Source: JBJXFE01 sp046153875 (GTDB lineage Bacteria; Planctomycetota; Phycisphaerae; Phycisphaerales; UBA1924). From it: a DNA stretch of 64,000 bases. The stretch lies in contig JBJXFE010000042.1 in assembly GCA_046153875.1 (NCBI GenBank), forward strand, positions 51,012-115,011, written 5' to 3'. A model generated the notes under the pieces. That model was not told the DNA's origin and made no database searches. It saw nothing but the letters and a program-made list of their open reading frames with translations. Numbering within the stretch: position 1 is the first letter of the stretch; every line of letters begins with the position of its first letter. The translations under genes were made by a program, and so were the position numbers. Below are positions 33,073 through 43,505 of the stretch, one piece after another.

Positions 33073-34053
33073 CTACCCCGGCCTCGCCCCGCCGTCAACC
33101 GCGCGATCGCGCGGGGTGCGCTTCGCGGGCCCGCGCACCTCCTCGATGGGCACGCCGGCGTCGATGAGCTGGCGCTCGAATCGTTCCTTGTTGGCGCGGT
33201 AGTCCATGAGCAGCAGGACCTTGGAGAGCTTGTCCTCGCCGATCAGTTCGCGGAGGCGATCGCGTGCGAAGCCGAGGTGGGTGCGGCGCGAGATGTGGGT
33301 GAGCACCATGTGCTTGCATTCGGCGACGCGGAGCCACTCGGCGACGTCGTTGACGTGCATGTGCATGCCCACCTTGGCCCGCTCGACGTGGTCGGGCTCG
33401 AAGAAGGTGCATTCGGTGACGATGATCTGGGCCTTGCGCACGTCGTTGCGCAGGAGGTGCGGGCCGGGTGCGGTGTCGCCGATGTACGCGACGAGCGGGA
33501 TCTCGAGCGTGCGCGTGATCTCGATGTTGCGGTCCTTGAGCTCGCGGAGCTTCTCCTGGGGGAACTCGGCGAACTCGGGCTTGAGCTTGCTGCGGCGCTC
33601 CACGACCGCGTAGCCCAGCGAGGGCGAGGTGTGCTCGGCGGCGAAGGCCCTCAGAACGATGTTGGGCTTGATCTCGATCTGCTGCTCGGGTTCGAGCGGG
33701 AACAGCTCGTAGGGCGTGCGCTGCTGCTCGAGGTCCACGTACCCGGCCATCATCTTCTGGATGGAGGGGGCGATCCGCGTGTCGCAGACGACCTTCGCGG
33801 TGCCCATGCCCTGGAAGCGGCGCTGCGAGCAGAAGTAGGCGAGGCCGCCGATGTGGTCCATGTGCCCGTGGGTCACGGCGACGAACTTGCTGGGGAGTGC
33901 GGCGCGCGGGCAGAGCCCGATGTCGAAGCAGATGTCGAGCTCGGGGATCATGACGACCGACGCCTCGCCGGCGACGGAGACGCCCTGCACACGGTAAGGC
34001 GGCAGATAGAGGAACCCGAGGGTCGCCTCACGGGGCGGGGGCTTGGGCAACAT
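33073..34053 (-). CDS. RNase Z-like metallo-beta-lactamase-fold hydrolase
   Basis: 326 residues. The metal site is VTHGHMDHIGGLAYFCSQRR, with further ligands likely in ITVTECTFFEPD-like IIVTECTFFE (Asp/Glu), AYIGDTAPGPHLL and LTHISRRTHLGF. This set, including the His-x-Ser/Arg end, is that of the RNase Z/ElaC side of the superfamily, expected to cut tRNA 3' trailers; the short length and absence of a clear exosite arm leave another phosphodiesterase role open. AGGAGG at 34067-34072, about 12 nt before ATG 34053, supports the start. Upstream of dnaA on the same strand. Confidence 0.8.
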   Translation of the reverse strand: MLPKPPPREATLGFLYLPPYRVQGVSVAGEASVVMIPELDICFDIGLCPRAALPSKFVAVTHGHMDHIGGLAYFCSQRRFQGMGTAKVVCDTRIAPSIQKMMAGYVDLEQQRTPYELFPLEPEQQIEIKPNIVLRAFAAEHTSPSLGYAVVERRSKLKPEFAEFPQEKLRELKDRNIEITRTLEIPLVAYIGDTAPGPHLLRNDVRKAQIIVTECTFFEPDHVERAKVGMHMHVNDVAEWLRVAECKHMVLTHISRRTHLGFARDRLRELIGEDKLSKVLLLMDYRANKERFERQLIDAGVPIEEVRGPAKRTPRDRAVDGGARPG

Positions 34054-34250
34054 GACGGGCTGAACCTCCTGGGTCGGGCTCTCGCCCGGCCGGGACACTG
34101 GTTGTTTCGCTGACCGCCTCCGCCTTCTCCCGGGCACGATGCTACGGCCCAAAGGGGCGGGGTCAACCGGGGTCGCTGTTACGAACGTGTTGCGCGCGGG
34201 GCGGCATGTATTTCGTAGGTTTGGCGTTGACCCTCGCAAAGGAGTCCGCC

Positions 34251-36071
34251 ATGCCCGTGCGCCCGCTCGCCGTCGCCCTCGCCGCCCTCGCCCCCGCGTT
34301 CATCCCGGTCCACCTGCGGGCCGCGGCGCCGGCAACACCACCGGAGGCCTCCGCCCGCGTCGCAATGACCCCGGCCGATGAGCCGGTCGCGGCCCCCGAC
34401 CCGGCCCGTCTGACCCTCACCACCGACCGCGTGGTGGTCTTCAAGGACGGGCATGCGCTCTTCGCCAAGTCGGCGAGCGCCATCGCCGACGCGCAGGGTC
34501 GGGTCCACACCAACCACGTGCCCGAGGCGGCCGTGCTCGGCTGCTTCTGGGCCGCGAGTGAGGACGGGCGGCCGATCATGATGCGGGCGGAGTGGGTGGA
34601 GAGCAGCCGCGAGAAGACGGTCGAACGGGCGTGCATCACGCTGGTCGAGCTGATCCGGGCCAACGTCGGGCGCACGCTGGTGTTCGAGCTGCACGACCGG
34701 GGGCGGCTGACGGGGACGATTGTTGAACTACTTGAAGACTCGGCGCCTCCCGCGCCCGACGCGACCGTCGTCACATCGATGCACGCGGACGGGCGGGCCA
34801 CGCGCTGGACGCCCGAGAACCGCGAAGCGCGCCGCGGCGGCGAGTACGTCGTCGTGGACGAGGCCCAGGCCGGGCGGATCGTGCTGCCGGTCGCCAACGT
34901 GCACCGCATCGTCGGCGACCTGAAGACGAAGATGACCGAGACGACCCGGGCTTTCGAGCGGACCAAGCGGCTTACGTTGGAGCTGGGTGCGGCGGCGGCC
35001 GGCAAGCCGGCGAAGCTGCGGCTGTTCCACTTCCAGCCCGGCGTCCGCTGGATCCCGACGTACCGGCTCACCGAGCTCGACCCGGGCCCGGCCATGCTCA
35101 CGCTCCAGGCGGAGATTCTCAACGAGGCGGAGGACATCGACGGCGCGGCCCTCGACCTCGTGGTGGGCTTCCCGAACTTCCGGTTCAAGGGCGTCGTCTC
35201 GCCGCTCTCACTGGAGGCGACGCTCCGCAACGCCCTTGAGCAGGCCGCGCCCGGGCTGATGAGTCAGCAGCTTGCGCAGGTTCAGTTCCAGAATCGGGCC
35301 GGGGAGTGGAACCGCGACGAGGAGCGATCCGGCGGCGCCCCCGCGGTACCCGCGGAGATCACCGGCTCGGGCGAGCAGGACTTGTTCGTGTACTCGCTGG
35401 GCGCGTTCTCGCTGAAGAAGGGGGCTCGTGCGGCGGTGCCGGTCTGGCAGCAGCGCGCCGACCGGCGACACCTGTACACGCTGGACATCGGGGTCGTCCG
35501 CGACTCTCGCTCGGGCTCGGAGAGCACGGAGTTCGAGGGTTCGCCGACGGGCTCGCCGCTGCGGAAGCTGCCGCACCAGGTGTGGCACCAGCTCGAGCTG
35601 GTCAACGCGGGCAAATCGCCGTGGACCACCGGTGCGATCCTGATGATGCAGGGCTTCCTGCCCGTGGCCCAGGAGCTGCTGGCGTACACGTCGATCGGGG
35701 GCAAGGCGCTGGTGCCGGTGACGGTCGCGGTGGACATCAGGGCCGAGCATGGCGAAGAGGAGATCGACCGCAAGCCCAACGCGCTGCTGTGGAACCACAC
35801 GCAGTACGCCCTGGTCCGCAAGCGCGCCGAGGTGACGATCACCAACCGGCGGCCCGAGGCGATCGAGCTGCGGGTGCGGCTGGGGGTCGCGGGGAAGGTT
35901 CTCGAGGCGTCGGACGACGGGGCGATCGTGCTGAACGACTTCCGCGCGGAGGACTGGCGGAACGACCACCAGGCGCGGGTGAACAACCACACCGACGTGA
36001 CCTGGAATGTGACGCTCAAGCCGGGCGAGACGCGGACGGTGACGTACGCGGCGCAGTTCTACGTGTACTGA
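34251..36071 (+). CDS. Secreted DUF4139-like protein
   Basis: 606 residues with an N-terminal signal peptide (RPLAVALAALAPAFIPVHL). The C-terminal half has the character of DUF4139: PGVRWIPTYRLTEL, a series of beta strands with LQAEILNEAEDIDGAALDL, and the closing DVTWNVTLKPGETRTVTYAA. MuiA-like mucoidy inhibitors share this domain, but the long N-terminal part here (FKDGHALFAKSAS...) differs. Function unknown, presumably periplasmic. AAAGGAGTCCGCC directly before the ATG is an ideal ribosome site and is repeated exactly before the MoxR gene. Followed at 36081 by a short inverted-repeat element. Confidence 0.78.
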   Translation: MPVRPLAVALAALAPAFIPVHLRAAAPATPPEASARVAMTPADEPVAAPDPARLTLTTDRVVVFKDGHALFAKSASAIADAQGRVHTNHVPEAAVLGCFWAASEDGRPIMMRAEWVESSREKTVERACITLVELIRANVGRTLVFELHDRGRLTGTIVELLEDSAPPAPDATVVTSMHADGRATRWTPENREARRGGEYVVVDEAQAGRIVLPVANVHRIVGDLKTKMTETTRAFERTKRLTLELGAAAAGKPAKLRLFHFQPGVRWIPTYRLTELDPGPAMLTLQAEILNEAEDIDGAALDLVVGFPNFRFKGVVSPLSLEATLRNALEQAAPGLMSQQLAQVQFQNRAGEWNRDEERSGGAPAVPAEITGSGEQDLFVYSLGAFSLKKGARAAVPVWQQRADRRHLYTLDIGVVRDSRSGSESTEFEGSPTGSPLRKLPHQVWHQLELVNAGKSPWTTGAILMMQGFLPVAQELLAYTSIGGKALVPVTVAVDIRAEHGEEEIDRKPNALLWNHTQYALVRKRAEVTITNRRPEAIELRVRLGVAGKVLEASDDGAIVLNDFRAEDWRNDHQARVNNHTDVTWNVTLKPGETRTVTYAAQFYVY

Positions 36072-36080
36072 TGGTCGATG

Positions 36081-36167
36081 TGGACGCCGGGCGGGCGGGG
36101 TCGGGAGTGCGCGGTTGCTCGACGGACCCGAGGCTTCGCTCGCGGACTCGTTCAGCCCCGGCGTCCA
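36081..36167. repeat. Mini-element with 11-bp terminal inverted repeats (copy 1)
   Basis: TGGACGCCGGG (36081-36091) and its exact reverse complement CCCGGCGTCCA (36157-36167) bound 87 bp. The inside contains ACCCGAGGCTTCGCTCGCGG (36126-36145) continuing into ACTCG. The same internal block, with a single base change, lies in the element at 48522-48654. It fills most of the gap between the DUF4139-like gene and the TVP38-family gene. Confidence 0.65.
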
Positions 36168-36175
36168 GAGACGAG

Positions 36176-36181
36176 TATTCT
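36176..36181 (+). promoter_or_regulatory. -10 box TATTCT deciding the GTG start of the TVP38-family gene
   Basis: TATTCT lies 5 nt before GTG 36187 and 8 nt outside the inverted-repeat element. The frame is open further upstream (TTG 36115) but that part is encoded by the repeat. Confidence 0.5.
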
Positions 36182-36186
36182 TCGCC

Positions 36187-37011
36187 GTGCGCGAGTCCGC
36201 CGAGTCCGTCATCGCCGAGCCCACGCCCGCTCACCCGGGCGCGTCGCCGGGCGGGACGGTCGGTGCGCCCCCGGCGGAGCAATCGGCGGCGGTGATCCTG
36301 CGTCGCCTCGGCCCCGCGGCGGTGCTGGCGGTGGTGGCGGCGGTCATGCCCGCGCTCGGCGGGATTCTCCTGCTGTACTACGCCGACACGATCGGCACGT
36401 GGCTTCGGTCGCACGAGATGTCCGGCGTGCTGCTGTACGCGGGCGGGTTCGCGGTGCTGGCCGGGCTCGCGCTCCTGCCCACGTACGCGCAGTCGTTCCT
36501 CGGGGGGTGGGCGTTTGCGTTCGGGGCCGCGTTCCCCGCGGCGTTGGGCGGGTTCTTCGGCGGGTCGTGGATCGGTTACGAGCTGGCCCGCCGGGCCTCG
36601 GGCGACCGCGTGGAGAAGCTGATCGAGGAGAAGCCGACGTGGCTGGCCGTGCGGAACGCGCTGGTGGGGCGCGGGTTCTGGGCCACGCTGGGGATTGTCG
36701 CGCTGCTTCGGCTGCCGCCGAACTCGCCGTTCGCGTTCACCAATCTCGTCATGGCGTCTGTGCAGGTCGCGCGGCTGCCGTTCCTGCTGGGGACGCTGAT
36801 CGGGATGGCGCCGCGCACGGCCGCGGCGGTGGCGATCGGGGGTCTGGCCCAGGGCATGGCGGCCAAGGACGCGTTGAAGCAGAAGCCCGAGTGGTGGGTG
36901 TTCGCGATCGGGATCGGCGTGGTGATCGTGGTGATCGTGGTCATCGGGGCGATCGCGAAACGCGCGATCGCGAGGGTCACGGCCGGTTCGAAGGCGGCGT
37001 CCGCGTCGTGA
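36187..37011 (+). CDS. TVP38/TMEM64 (DedA-like) family membrane protein
   Basis: 274 residues from GTG 36187. After a hydrophilic N-terminus there are about six hydrophobic segments. The TVP38-type core is YAGGFAVLAGLALLPTYAQS followed by AFGAAFPAALGGFFGGSWIG, then the conserved RLPPNSPFAFTNLVMAS and LGTLIGMAPRTAAAV segments. Members are thought to act in membrane lipid handling or transport; substrate unknown. TATTCT 5 nt before GTG suggests a leaderless transcript. A C-terminal hydrophobic Val/Ile run (VVIVVIVVIGAIAKR) anchors the last part. Confidence 0.8.
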   Translation: MRESAESVIAEPTPAHPGASPGGTVGAPPAEQSAAVILRRLGPAAVLAVVAAVMPALGGILLLYYADTIGTWLRSHEMSGVLLYAGGFAVLAGLALLPTYAQSFLGGWAFAFGAAFPAALGGFFGGSWIGYELARRASGDRVEKLIEEKPTWLAVRNALVGRGFWATLGIVALLRLPPNSPFAFTNLVMASVQVARLPFLLGTLIGMAPRTAAAVAIGGLAQGMAAKDALKQKPEWWVFAIGIGVVIVVIVVIGAIAKRAIARVTAGSKAASAS

Positions 37012-37132
37012 ATAAGCGTGATCGGGCGTGATCGGACGGCCCCGGCGCGTAGGGCCTCCGCGGCGATACGATTGCGTGTCCGGACCCGGCCCGCGTGGAC
37101 GCCTCCGGCGAAGTTTGGAAAGGAGTCCGCCG

Positions 37133-38221
37133 ATGCCCGACCCCCTGGCCTCCGCGACGAACGCCGGGATGAGCACCGAGCCGGCGAAGGCCGTGGCCGA
37201 GGTGCGCGGCGCCTACGACCGGCTGCGGGGTGAGATCCGCAAGGTGATCGTGGGGCAGGACGACGTGGTGGACCAGATGCTCATGTGCATCTTCTGCCGC
37301 GGTCACGGGCTGGTGGTGGGCGTTCCCGGGCTGGCGAAGACGCTGCTGATCTCGACGATCGCGCGGACGCTGTCGCTGGGGTTCAGCCGCATCCAGTTCA
37401 CGCCGGACCTGATGCCGAGCGACATCACGGGGACGGAAGTGATCGAGGAGGACAAGGCGACGGGGTCGCGCGAGCTGCGGTTCGTCAAGGGCCCGGTGTT
37501 CGCCAACGTGATCCTGGCCGACGAGATCAACCGCACGCCGCCGAAGACGCAGGCGGCGCTGCTCGAGGCGATGCAGGAGCACCACGTGACGATCGGCGGG
37601 GTGCAGCACCACCTGCCGCAGCCGTTCTTCGTGCTGGCGACGCAGAACCCGATCGAGCAGGAGGGGACGTACCCGCTTCCCGAGGCGCAGCTCGACCGGT
37701 TCATGTTCATGATCCACATCAGCTACCCGGACGCGGAGCAGGAGCTGGAGATCGTGAAGCGCAGCACGGGCAAGCGCGACGCGAACATCCACGCGGTGCT
37801 GAACAACGCCGACATCACGCGGGTGCAGGAGCTGGTGCGGCAGGCGCCGGTGGCCGACCACGTGATCCGGTACGCGCTGCGGCTGGTTCGCGCGACGCGC
37901 GTGAAGGAGCCGATGGACGGGGGGCTGGAGCGTCCGCGGATGGTGAAGGACTACATCGCGTGGGGCGCGGGGCCGCGGGCGAGCGAATACCTGATCCTGA
38001 GCGCGAAAGCGCGGGCGATCCTGTCGGGGTCGTACCACGTGACGCCCGAGCACGTGGCGGCGGTGGCCAAGCCCGTGCTGCGGCACCGCATCCTGACGAA
38101 CTTCAACGCCGAGGCGGATCAGGTGACGACGGACGCCGTGATCGACGCGATGCTGGCCGAGGTGCCGGTCGAGGGCTCGACGGCGGCGCAGAAACGCCAG
38201 ATGGACGCGGTGTTGCGGTGA
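37133..38221 (+). CDS. MoxR-family AAA+ ATPase
   Basis: 362 residues. Walker A VVGVPGLAKTLLISTIART (the MoxR form GxxGxAKT), Walker B ANVILADEINRTPPKTQ, and sensor VLATQNPIEQEGTYPLPEAQ are complete. MoxR proteins are chaperone-like ATPases, normally next to a VWA-domain gene; none is seen here, the next gene being a metal ATPase. Shine-Dalgarno AAAGGAGTCCGCC (37119-37131) supports ATG 37133, and TACGAT near 37068 is a candidate -10 with a leader of about 60 nt. Ends 43 nt before the ATPase start. Confidence 0.93.
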   Translation: MPDPLASATNAGMSTEPAKAVAEVRGAYDRLRGEIRKVIVGQDDVVDQMLMCIFCRGHGLVVGVPGLAKTLLISTIARTLSLGFSRIQFTPDLMPSDITGTEVIEEDKATGSRELRFVKGPVFANVILADEINRTPPKTQAALLEAMQEHHVTIGGVQHHLPQPFFVLATQNPIEQEGTYPLPEAQLDRFMFMIHISYPDAEQELEIVKRSTGKRDANIHAVLNNADITRVQELVRQAPVADHVIRYALRLVRATRVKEPMDGGLERPRMVKDYIAWGAGPRASEYLILSAKARAILSGSYHVTPEHVAAVAKPVLRHRILTNFNAEADQVTTDAVIDAMLAEVPVEGSTAAQKRQMDAVLR

Positions 38222-38251
38222 CGTCGCGCCGCCGATGGGCGCTCCGGCTCC

Positions 38252-38257
38252 TACCGT
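38252..38257 (+). promoter_or_regulatory. -10 box TACCGT deciding the GTG start of the metal ATPase gene
   Basis: TACCGT lies 7 nt before GTG 38265, favouring that start over ATG 38235 and suggesting independent expression from the MoxR gene. Confidence 0.45.
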
Positions 38258-38264
38258 TTGTCCT

Positions 38265-40475
38265 GTGAGCCGCGTCGACACCAATCCGGCACCGCGGTTT
38301 CGTGGCGAGCAGTCGGCCCTCGAGGTGCGCGCGATCCTGCCCGAGGTGCCGTATGCGCTGGAGGCGTCGCTGACGGCCGGGCTCCTGCTGCTGGCGGCGT
38401 TCGTCGTGGGCAAGGCCGGGATGCCCGAGCCCGCGGCCGCCCTGGGGTGGATGAGCCTGGGGATCGGGATGGTGTACGGCGGGCGCGAGGCGCTGGAGTC
38501 GCTGCTGGCGCGGCGTTTCGACATCGACGCGCTCATGGTCGTGGCGGCGGGGTTGGCCGCGTGGATCGGGCAGGCGGCGGAGGGCGCGCTGCTGCTGTTC
38601 CTGTTCACGCTTTCGGGGGCGCTCGAGGACCGGGCGATGCGGCGGACCATGCGGGCCGTCGAGGCGCTGCACGCGCTGATGCCGACGAAGGCGATGGTGT
38701 GGCGGGGGGAAGGGGCGGAGGGACAGAGGGACGGATGGACGGAGGGACAGGGGAACGAACGGGCGGGTCGATGGACGGAAGTCGCACCGGCCGAGCTGGC
38801 GCCGGGCGATCGCGTGCTCATCCGCACGGGCGAGTCGATCCCCACGGACGCGCGGGTGCTGGTCGGTGAATCGACGATCGACCAGGCAACACTGACGGGG
38901 GAGAGCGTTCCGCGGGTCGTGGCGCCCGAGGATGAGGTGTACGCGGGGACGCTGAACGTGGGCAACCCGATCGAGGCGCGGGTGGTCCGCCCGGCGTCCG
39001 AGTCGAGCCTGCAGCGGATTCTCAATCTGGTGCTGGAGGCGCAGCAGCAGCGCGAACCGATCCAGCGGCTGATCGACCGGCTCAGCCAGCCGTACGCCGT
39101 GGGCGTCATGGTGCTGAGCGTGGGCGTGATGCTGGTGTGGTGGCTGGTGTTCGGCGTGGAGCTGGTGGCGCCGGAGGGGCGCGGCGGGGCGTTATACACG
39201 GCGATCACGCTGCTGATCGTGGCTTCGCCGTGCGCTCTGGTGATCGCGACGCCGACGGCGACGCTCGCGGCGATCAGCCGGGCGGCGCGGGGCGGGGTGC
39301 TGTTCAAGGGCGGGCACGCGATCGAGCGGCTGGCGCGGATCGGGGCCGTCGTGATCGACAAGACGGGCACGTTGACGTACGGGCGTCCGCGGCTGAACCA
39401 GGTCCACCCGGTCGCGTGGTCCGAGGGCCCGGACCTGCTCGCGGTGGCGGCGGCGCTGGAGGCCGGCTCGACGCACCCGGTGGCGCGGGCGGTGGTGGAG
39501 GCGGCCGAGTCGCGCGGGATCGCGCCGTTCCGCGCGGAGGCGTTGACCGACCTGCCCGGGCGCGGGCTGACCGGGGTGGTCCACGGGCGCGAGGCCAGAC
39601 TCGGGACGTACGAGCACGCCGAGCCGATCGTCACGGTGTGCTTTCGGGCGCGGGTGCGCGAACTGCTCGATCGGGTGCGGTCACGCGGTCAGATCGGCGT
39701 GGTGGTGGCGTGGGCGGATGCGGCGGGCGTGGCGGAGGAACGGAAGGCCGCCACGGGAGGCGAGCCCGACGCGGGGGGCGGGCAGGTCGCGGTGCTGATC
39801 CTCTCCGACACGATCCGCCCGGGTGCCGCGGAGATGATCGCCCGGCTCCATGGCCTGGGCGTCACGCCGGTTCGGATGCTGACGGGTGACAACCGGGTGA
39901 CGGCGGAGTACGTGGCGCGGCGTCTGGGCATCGACCAGTGGGACGCGGAACTTCTCCCCCAGGACAAGGTGCGGATCGTCGGGGAGCTGAAGGGCTCGAT
40001 GCCGGTGCGTCGGCGTTTCCTGTGGAAGGTCCGCGCCGGGGTCGGGGTGGTGGGGGACGGGGTCAATGACGCCCCGGCGCTGGCGGCGTCGGACGTTTCG
40101 ATCGCCATCGGGTCGATCGGGTCGGACGCGGCGCTGGAGTCGGCGGACATCGTGCTGCTGGCGGACGACCTGAGGGTTGTGCCGTGGGCGGTCCGGATCG
40201 CGCAGAGCGCACGGGCGATTGTGGCCTTCAACCTTGCGTTCGCGCTCGCGGTGATCGTGGGCATGGGGCTGGTGACGCTGATCGGGTCGAGGATCGGGGT
40301 GGTGGTGCCGCTGTCCTCGGCGGTGATCGCCCACGAGGGGGGGACGCTTCTGGTGGTCCTCAACTCGCTGCGGCTGCTGGTGTACGGGGGTCCGCATCAG
40401 CATGGGGCGCCCGTGTCTTCGGTGTCGGCGGGCGCGGACCCGTCCGCGGCGGCGTCCTGGGCCGCTCCCGCGTGA
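38265..40475 (+). CDS. P1B-4-type heavy-metal transporting P-type ATPase
   Basis: 736 residues. Core P-type motifs: LTGESVP (actuator), phosphorylated Asp in IDKTGTL, GSTHPVARA (HP motif of the nucleotide domain) and VGDGVNDAPAL. The membrane metal site is SPCALVIATPTA, and HEGGTLLVVLNSLRLL lies near the end. SPC together with HEGGT, and the lack of an N-terminal CxxC metal-binding domain, mark the P1B-4 group (CoaT/CtpD/PfeT-like; Co, Fe, Zn). The tail has HQHG. In the actuator domain a low-complexity, repeat-derived insert (about GEGAEGQRDGWTEGQGNERAG, encoded by 38706-38768) interrupts the normal sequence. Confidence 0.92.
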   Translation: MSRVDTNPAPRFRGEQSALEVRAILPEVPYALEASLTAGLLLLAAFVVGKAGMPEPAAALGWMSLGIGMVYGGREALESLLARRFDIDALMVVAAGLAAWIGQAAEGALLLFLFTLSGALEDRAMRRTMRAVEALHALMPTKAMVWRGEGAEGQRDGWTEGQGNERAGRWTEVAPAELAPGDRVLIRTGESIPTDARVLVGESTIDQATLTGESVPRVVAPEDEVYAGTLNVGNPIEARVVRPASESSLQRILNLVLEAQQQREPIQRLIDRLSQPYAVGVMVLSVGVMLVWWLVFGVELVAPEGRGGALYTAITLLIVASPCALVIATPTATLAAISRAARGGVLFKGGHAIERLARIGAVVIDKTGTLTYGRPRLNQVHPVAWSEGPDLLAVAAALEAGSTHPVARAVVEAAESRGIAPFRAEALTDLPGRGLTGVVHGREARLGTYEHAEPIVTVCFRARVRELLDRVRSRGQIGVVVAWADAAGVAEERKAATGGEPDAGGGQVAVLILSDTIRPGAAEMIARLHGLGVTPVRMLTGDNRVTAEYVARRLGIDQWDAELLPQDKVRIVGELKGSMPVRRRFLWKVRAGVGVVGDGVNDAPALAASDVSIAIGSIGSDAALESADIVLLADDLRVVPWAVRIAQSARAIVAFNLAFALAVIVGMGLVTLIGSRIGVVVPLSSAVIAHEGGTLLVVLNSLRLLVYGGPHQHGAPVSSVSAGADPSAAASWAAPA

Positions 40476-40577
40476 AAAAAAATCAAGAGAATGGGCAAAC
40501 CCGGCTCACGCCGGTGCTCCGCGTGCGCCTGTATCCGGGAGGTCGGAACGCACCGCCGACGGGCGGCCCGGGCGTGC

Positions 40578-41048
40578 ATGTTCACTCAGACCGCGAAATA
40601 CGCGCTGCGCGCCATGTGCTGCATGGCGTCGCGGCCGGGCGTGACGGTGCCGACGGCGATGCTCGCGCGGCACGCGGGGGTTCCGCCGACCTATCTGGCC
40701 AAAGTTCTCTGTCGGTTGGCGCACGCGCGCCTGATCGAGGGGCGCCGCGGCAACAACGGTGGATACCGGCTTGCGCGGGCGGCGCGCGACATCCGGCTCG
40801 CCGACGTGGTCCGCGCCGTGGAGGGGCCGTCGCGTCCTCGCCGCGGCCCGACCGCTGAAGAGGGGGCGGAGGGTGCCCTGCACCCGCTCCGCGCGTTGCT
40901 CGAGGAGGTCGCCGACGCGACGGTCGCCCGGCTTGACGTGGTCACTCTGGCGGACCTGGTGCCGTCGGGCGCGCCGCCCGACGGGCTCGCCGGGAAGAGC
41001 CTGTCCATCGAGACGATCCGGGCCGCCGCCGCACGCCTCGGGCGGTAG
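40578..41048 (+). CDS. Rrf2-family transcriptional regulator without cluster cysteines
   Basis: 156 residues from ATG 40578. Winged HTH: TQTAKYALRAMCCMASRPG, MLARHAGVPPTYLAKVLCRL, and the wing RRGNNGGYRLARAARDI are characteristic of Rrf2. The three cysteines that hold the FeS cluster in IscR/NsrR should follow the wing; here that stretch (VEGPSRPRRGPTAEEGAEG) has none. A non-FeS signal is therefore likely. It follows the metal ATPase on the same strand after 102 bases that contain an A8 tract. Confidence 0.88.
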   Translation: MFTQTAKYALRAMCCMASRPGVTVPTAMLARHAGVPPTYLAKVLCRLAHARLIEGRRGNNGGYRLARAARDIRLADVVRAVEGPSRPRRGPTAEEGAEGALHPLRALLEEVADATVARLDVVTLADLVPSGAPPDGLAGKSLSIETIRAAAARLGR

Positions 41049-41102
41049 CCCGTCGTTCATCGATCTTCTCGCCCCCCTACCATCGCCTCCCGCGAGGCGG
41101 CC

Positions 41103-42749
<1,647 letters not shown>

Positions 42750-42768
42750 AACCCGATTAGCTCGGCGA

Positions 42769-43476
42769 TCAGTTCCAGGAGCAGCCCTTGGGCCACTCCT
42801 CGGGGTGCTGCGTCGCCGCGACCTCGATGACGCGCCGCAGGTGGAGCATCTCGGTCTCGACGCACTCGGCCCGCTCGCCCGCGTCGCCTTCCGCCAGCAG
42901 CCGGTAACGGACTTCGCGCCGCGCGGGGATCGCAAAGGCCACGAGGTCGAGGATGACGCCCGTGGGGATCTCCTCGTCGTCGATCTTCTCGACCATGATC
43001 TCCGCGGCCGCGAGCTTCGTCAGCGGCCCCTCGGTGAGCAACTCGCGGAACCGCTCGCGCACGCCGTAGAGCTTGGTTTCTTCGGCCTCGTCGACGCCGA
43101 CGGGTTCGAGCATCGCCTCCCGGTAGAGCCGCCCCTGGTCCGGCGGGCTCTCCTCGACGACGCGCGCCCGGCAGACGCCCTGGAGCAGCAGGTTGTAGCA
43201 CCCGTCCGGCTGCTTCTCGTGCTGGACGATCTGGCCGATGCAGACGGCCGGCTTGATCGGTGGGCGGCCGTGGTACTGCTTCTTCCAGTCGTCCCCGGCG
43301 AACACGGCCATGGCGAACTGACCGGCGCCGTCGAGCGCCCTCTCGACCATCTGCCGGTAGCGCGGCTCGAAGATGTGCAGGTGGAGGACCTGCTGCGGGA
43401 GGAGGGCCGCGGTGTCGAGCGGGAACAGCGGCATGGGCTTGCCGAAGTTCACCTGGATGGGTGCGCTGTCGGACAT
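42769..43476 (-). CDS. Stand-alone Lon N-terminal (substrate-binding) domain protein
   Basis: 235 residues. The N-terminal MPLFPLDTAALLPQQVLHLH followed by FEPRYRQMVERAL is the Lon substrate-binding (LAN) domain; there is no AAA+ or protease part. Such single-domain proteins are common and their role is unclear, perhaps protein quality control or binding. TACCAT at 43483-43488 lies 6 nt before the ATG, and no Shine-Dalgarno is visible, so the message may be leaderless. Convergent with lysS. Confidence 0.85.
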   Translation of the reverse strand: MSDSAPIQVNFGKPMPLFPLDTAALLPQQVLHLHIFEPRYRQMVERALDGAGQFAMAVFAGDDWKKQYHGRPPIKPAVCIGQIVQHEKQPDGCYNLLLQGVCRARVVEESPPDQGRLYREAMLEPVGVDEAEETKLYGVRERFRELLTEGPLTKLAAAEIMVEKIDDEEIPTGVILDLVAFAIPARREVRYRLLAEGDAGERAECVETEMLHLRRVIEVAATQHPEEWPKGCSWN

Positions 43477-43505
43477 CGAGGAATGGTAGCGGCCGATCGA
43501 GCGGG

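Noticed and set aside
36977..39634. Long minus-strand open frame opposite MoxR and the metal ATPase
   Set aside because: Ser/Arg/Pro-rich antisense sequence with no domain, while the plus strand has full MoxR and P-type ATPase motifs.
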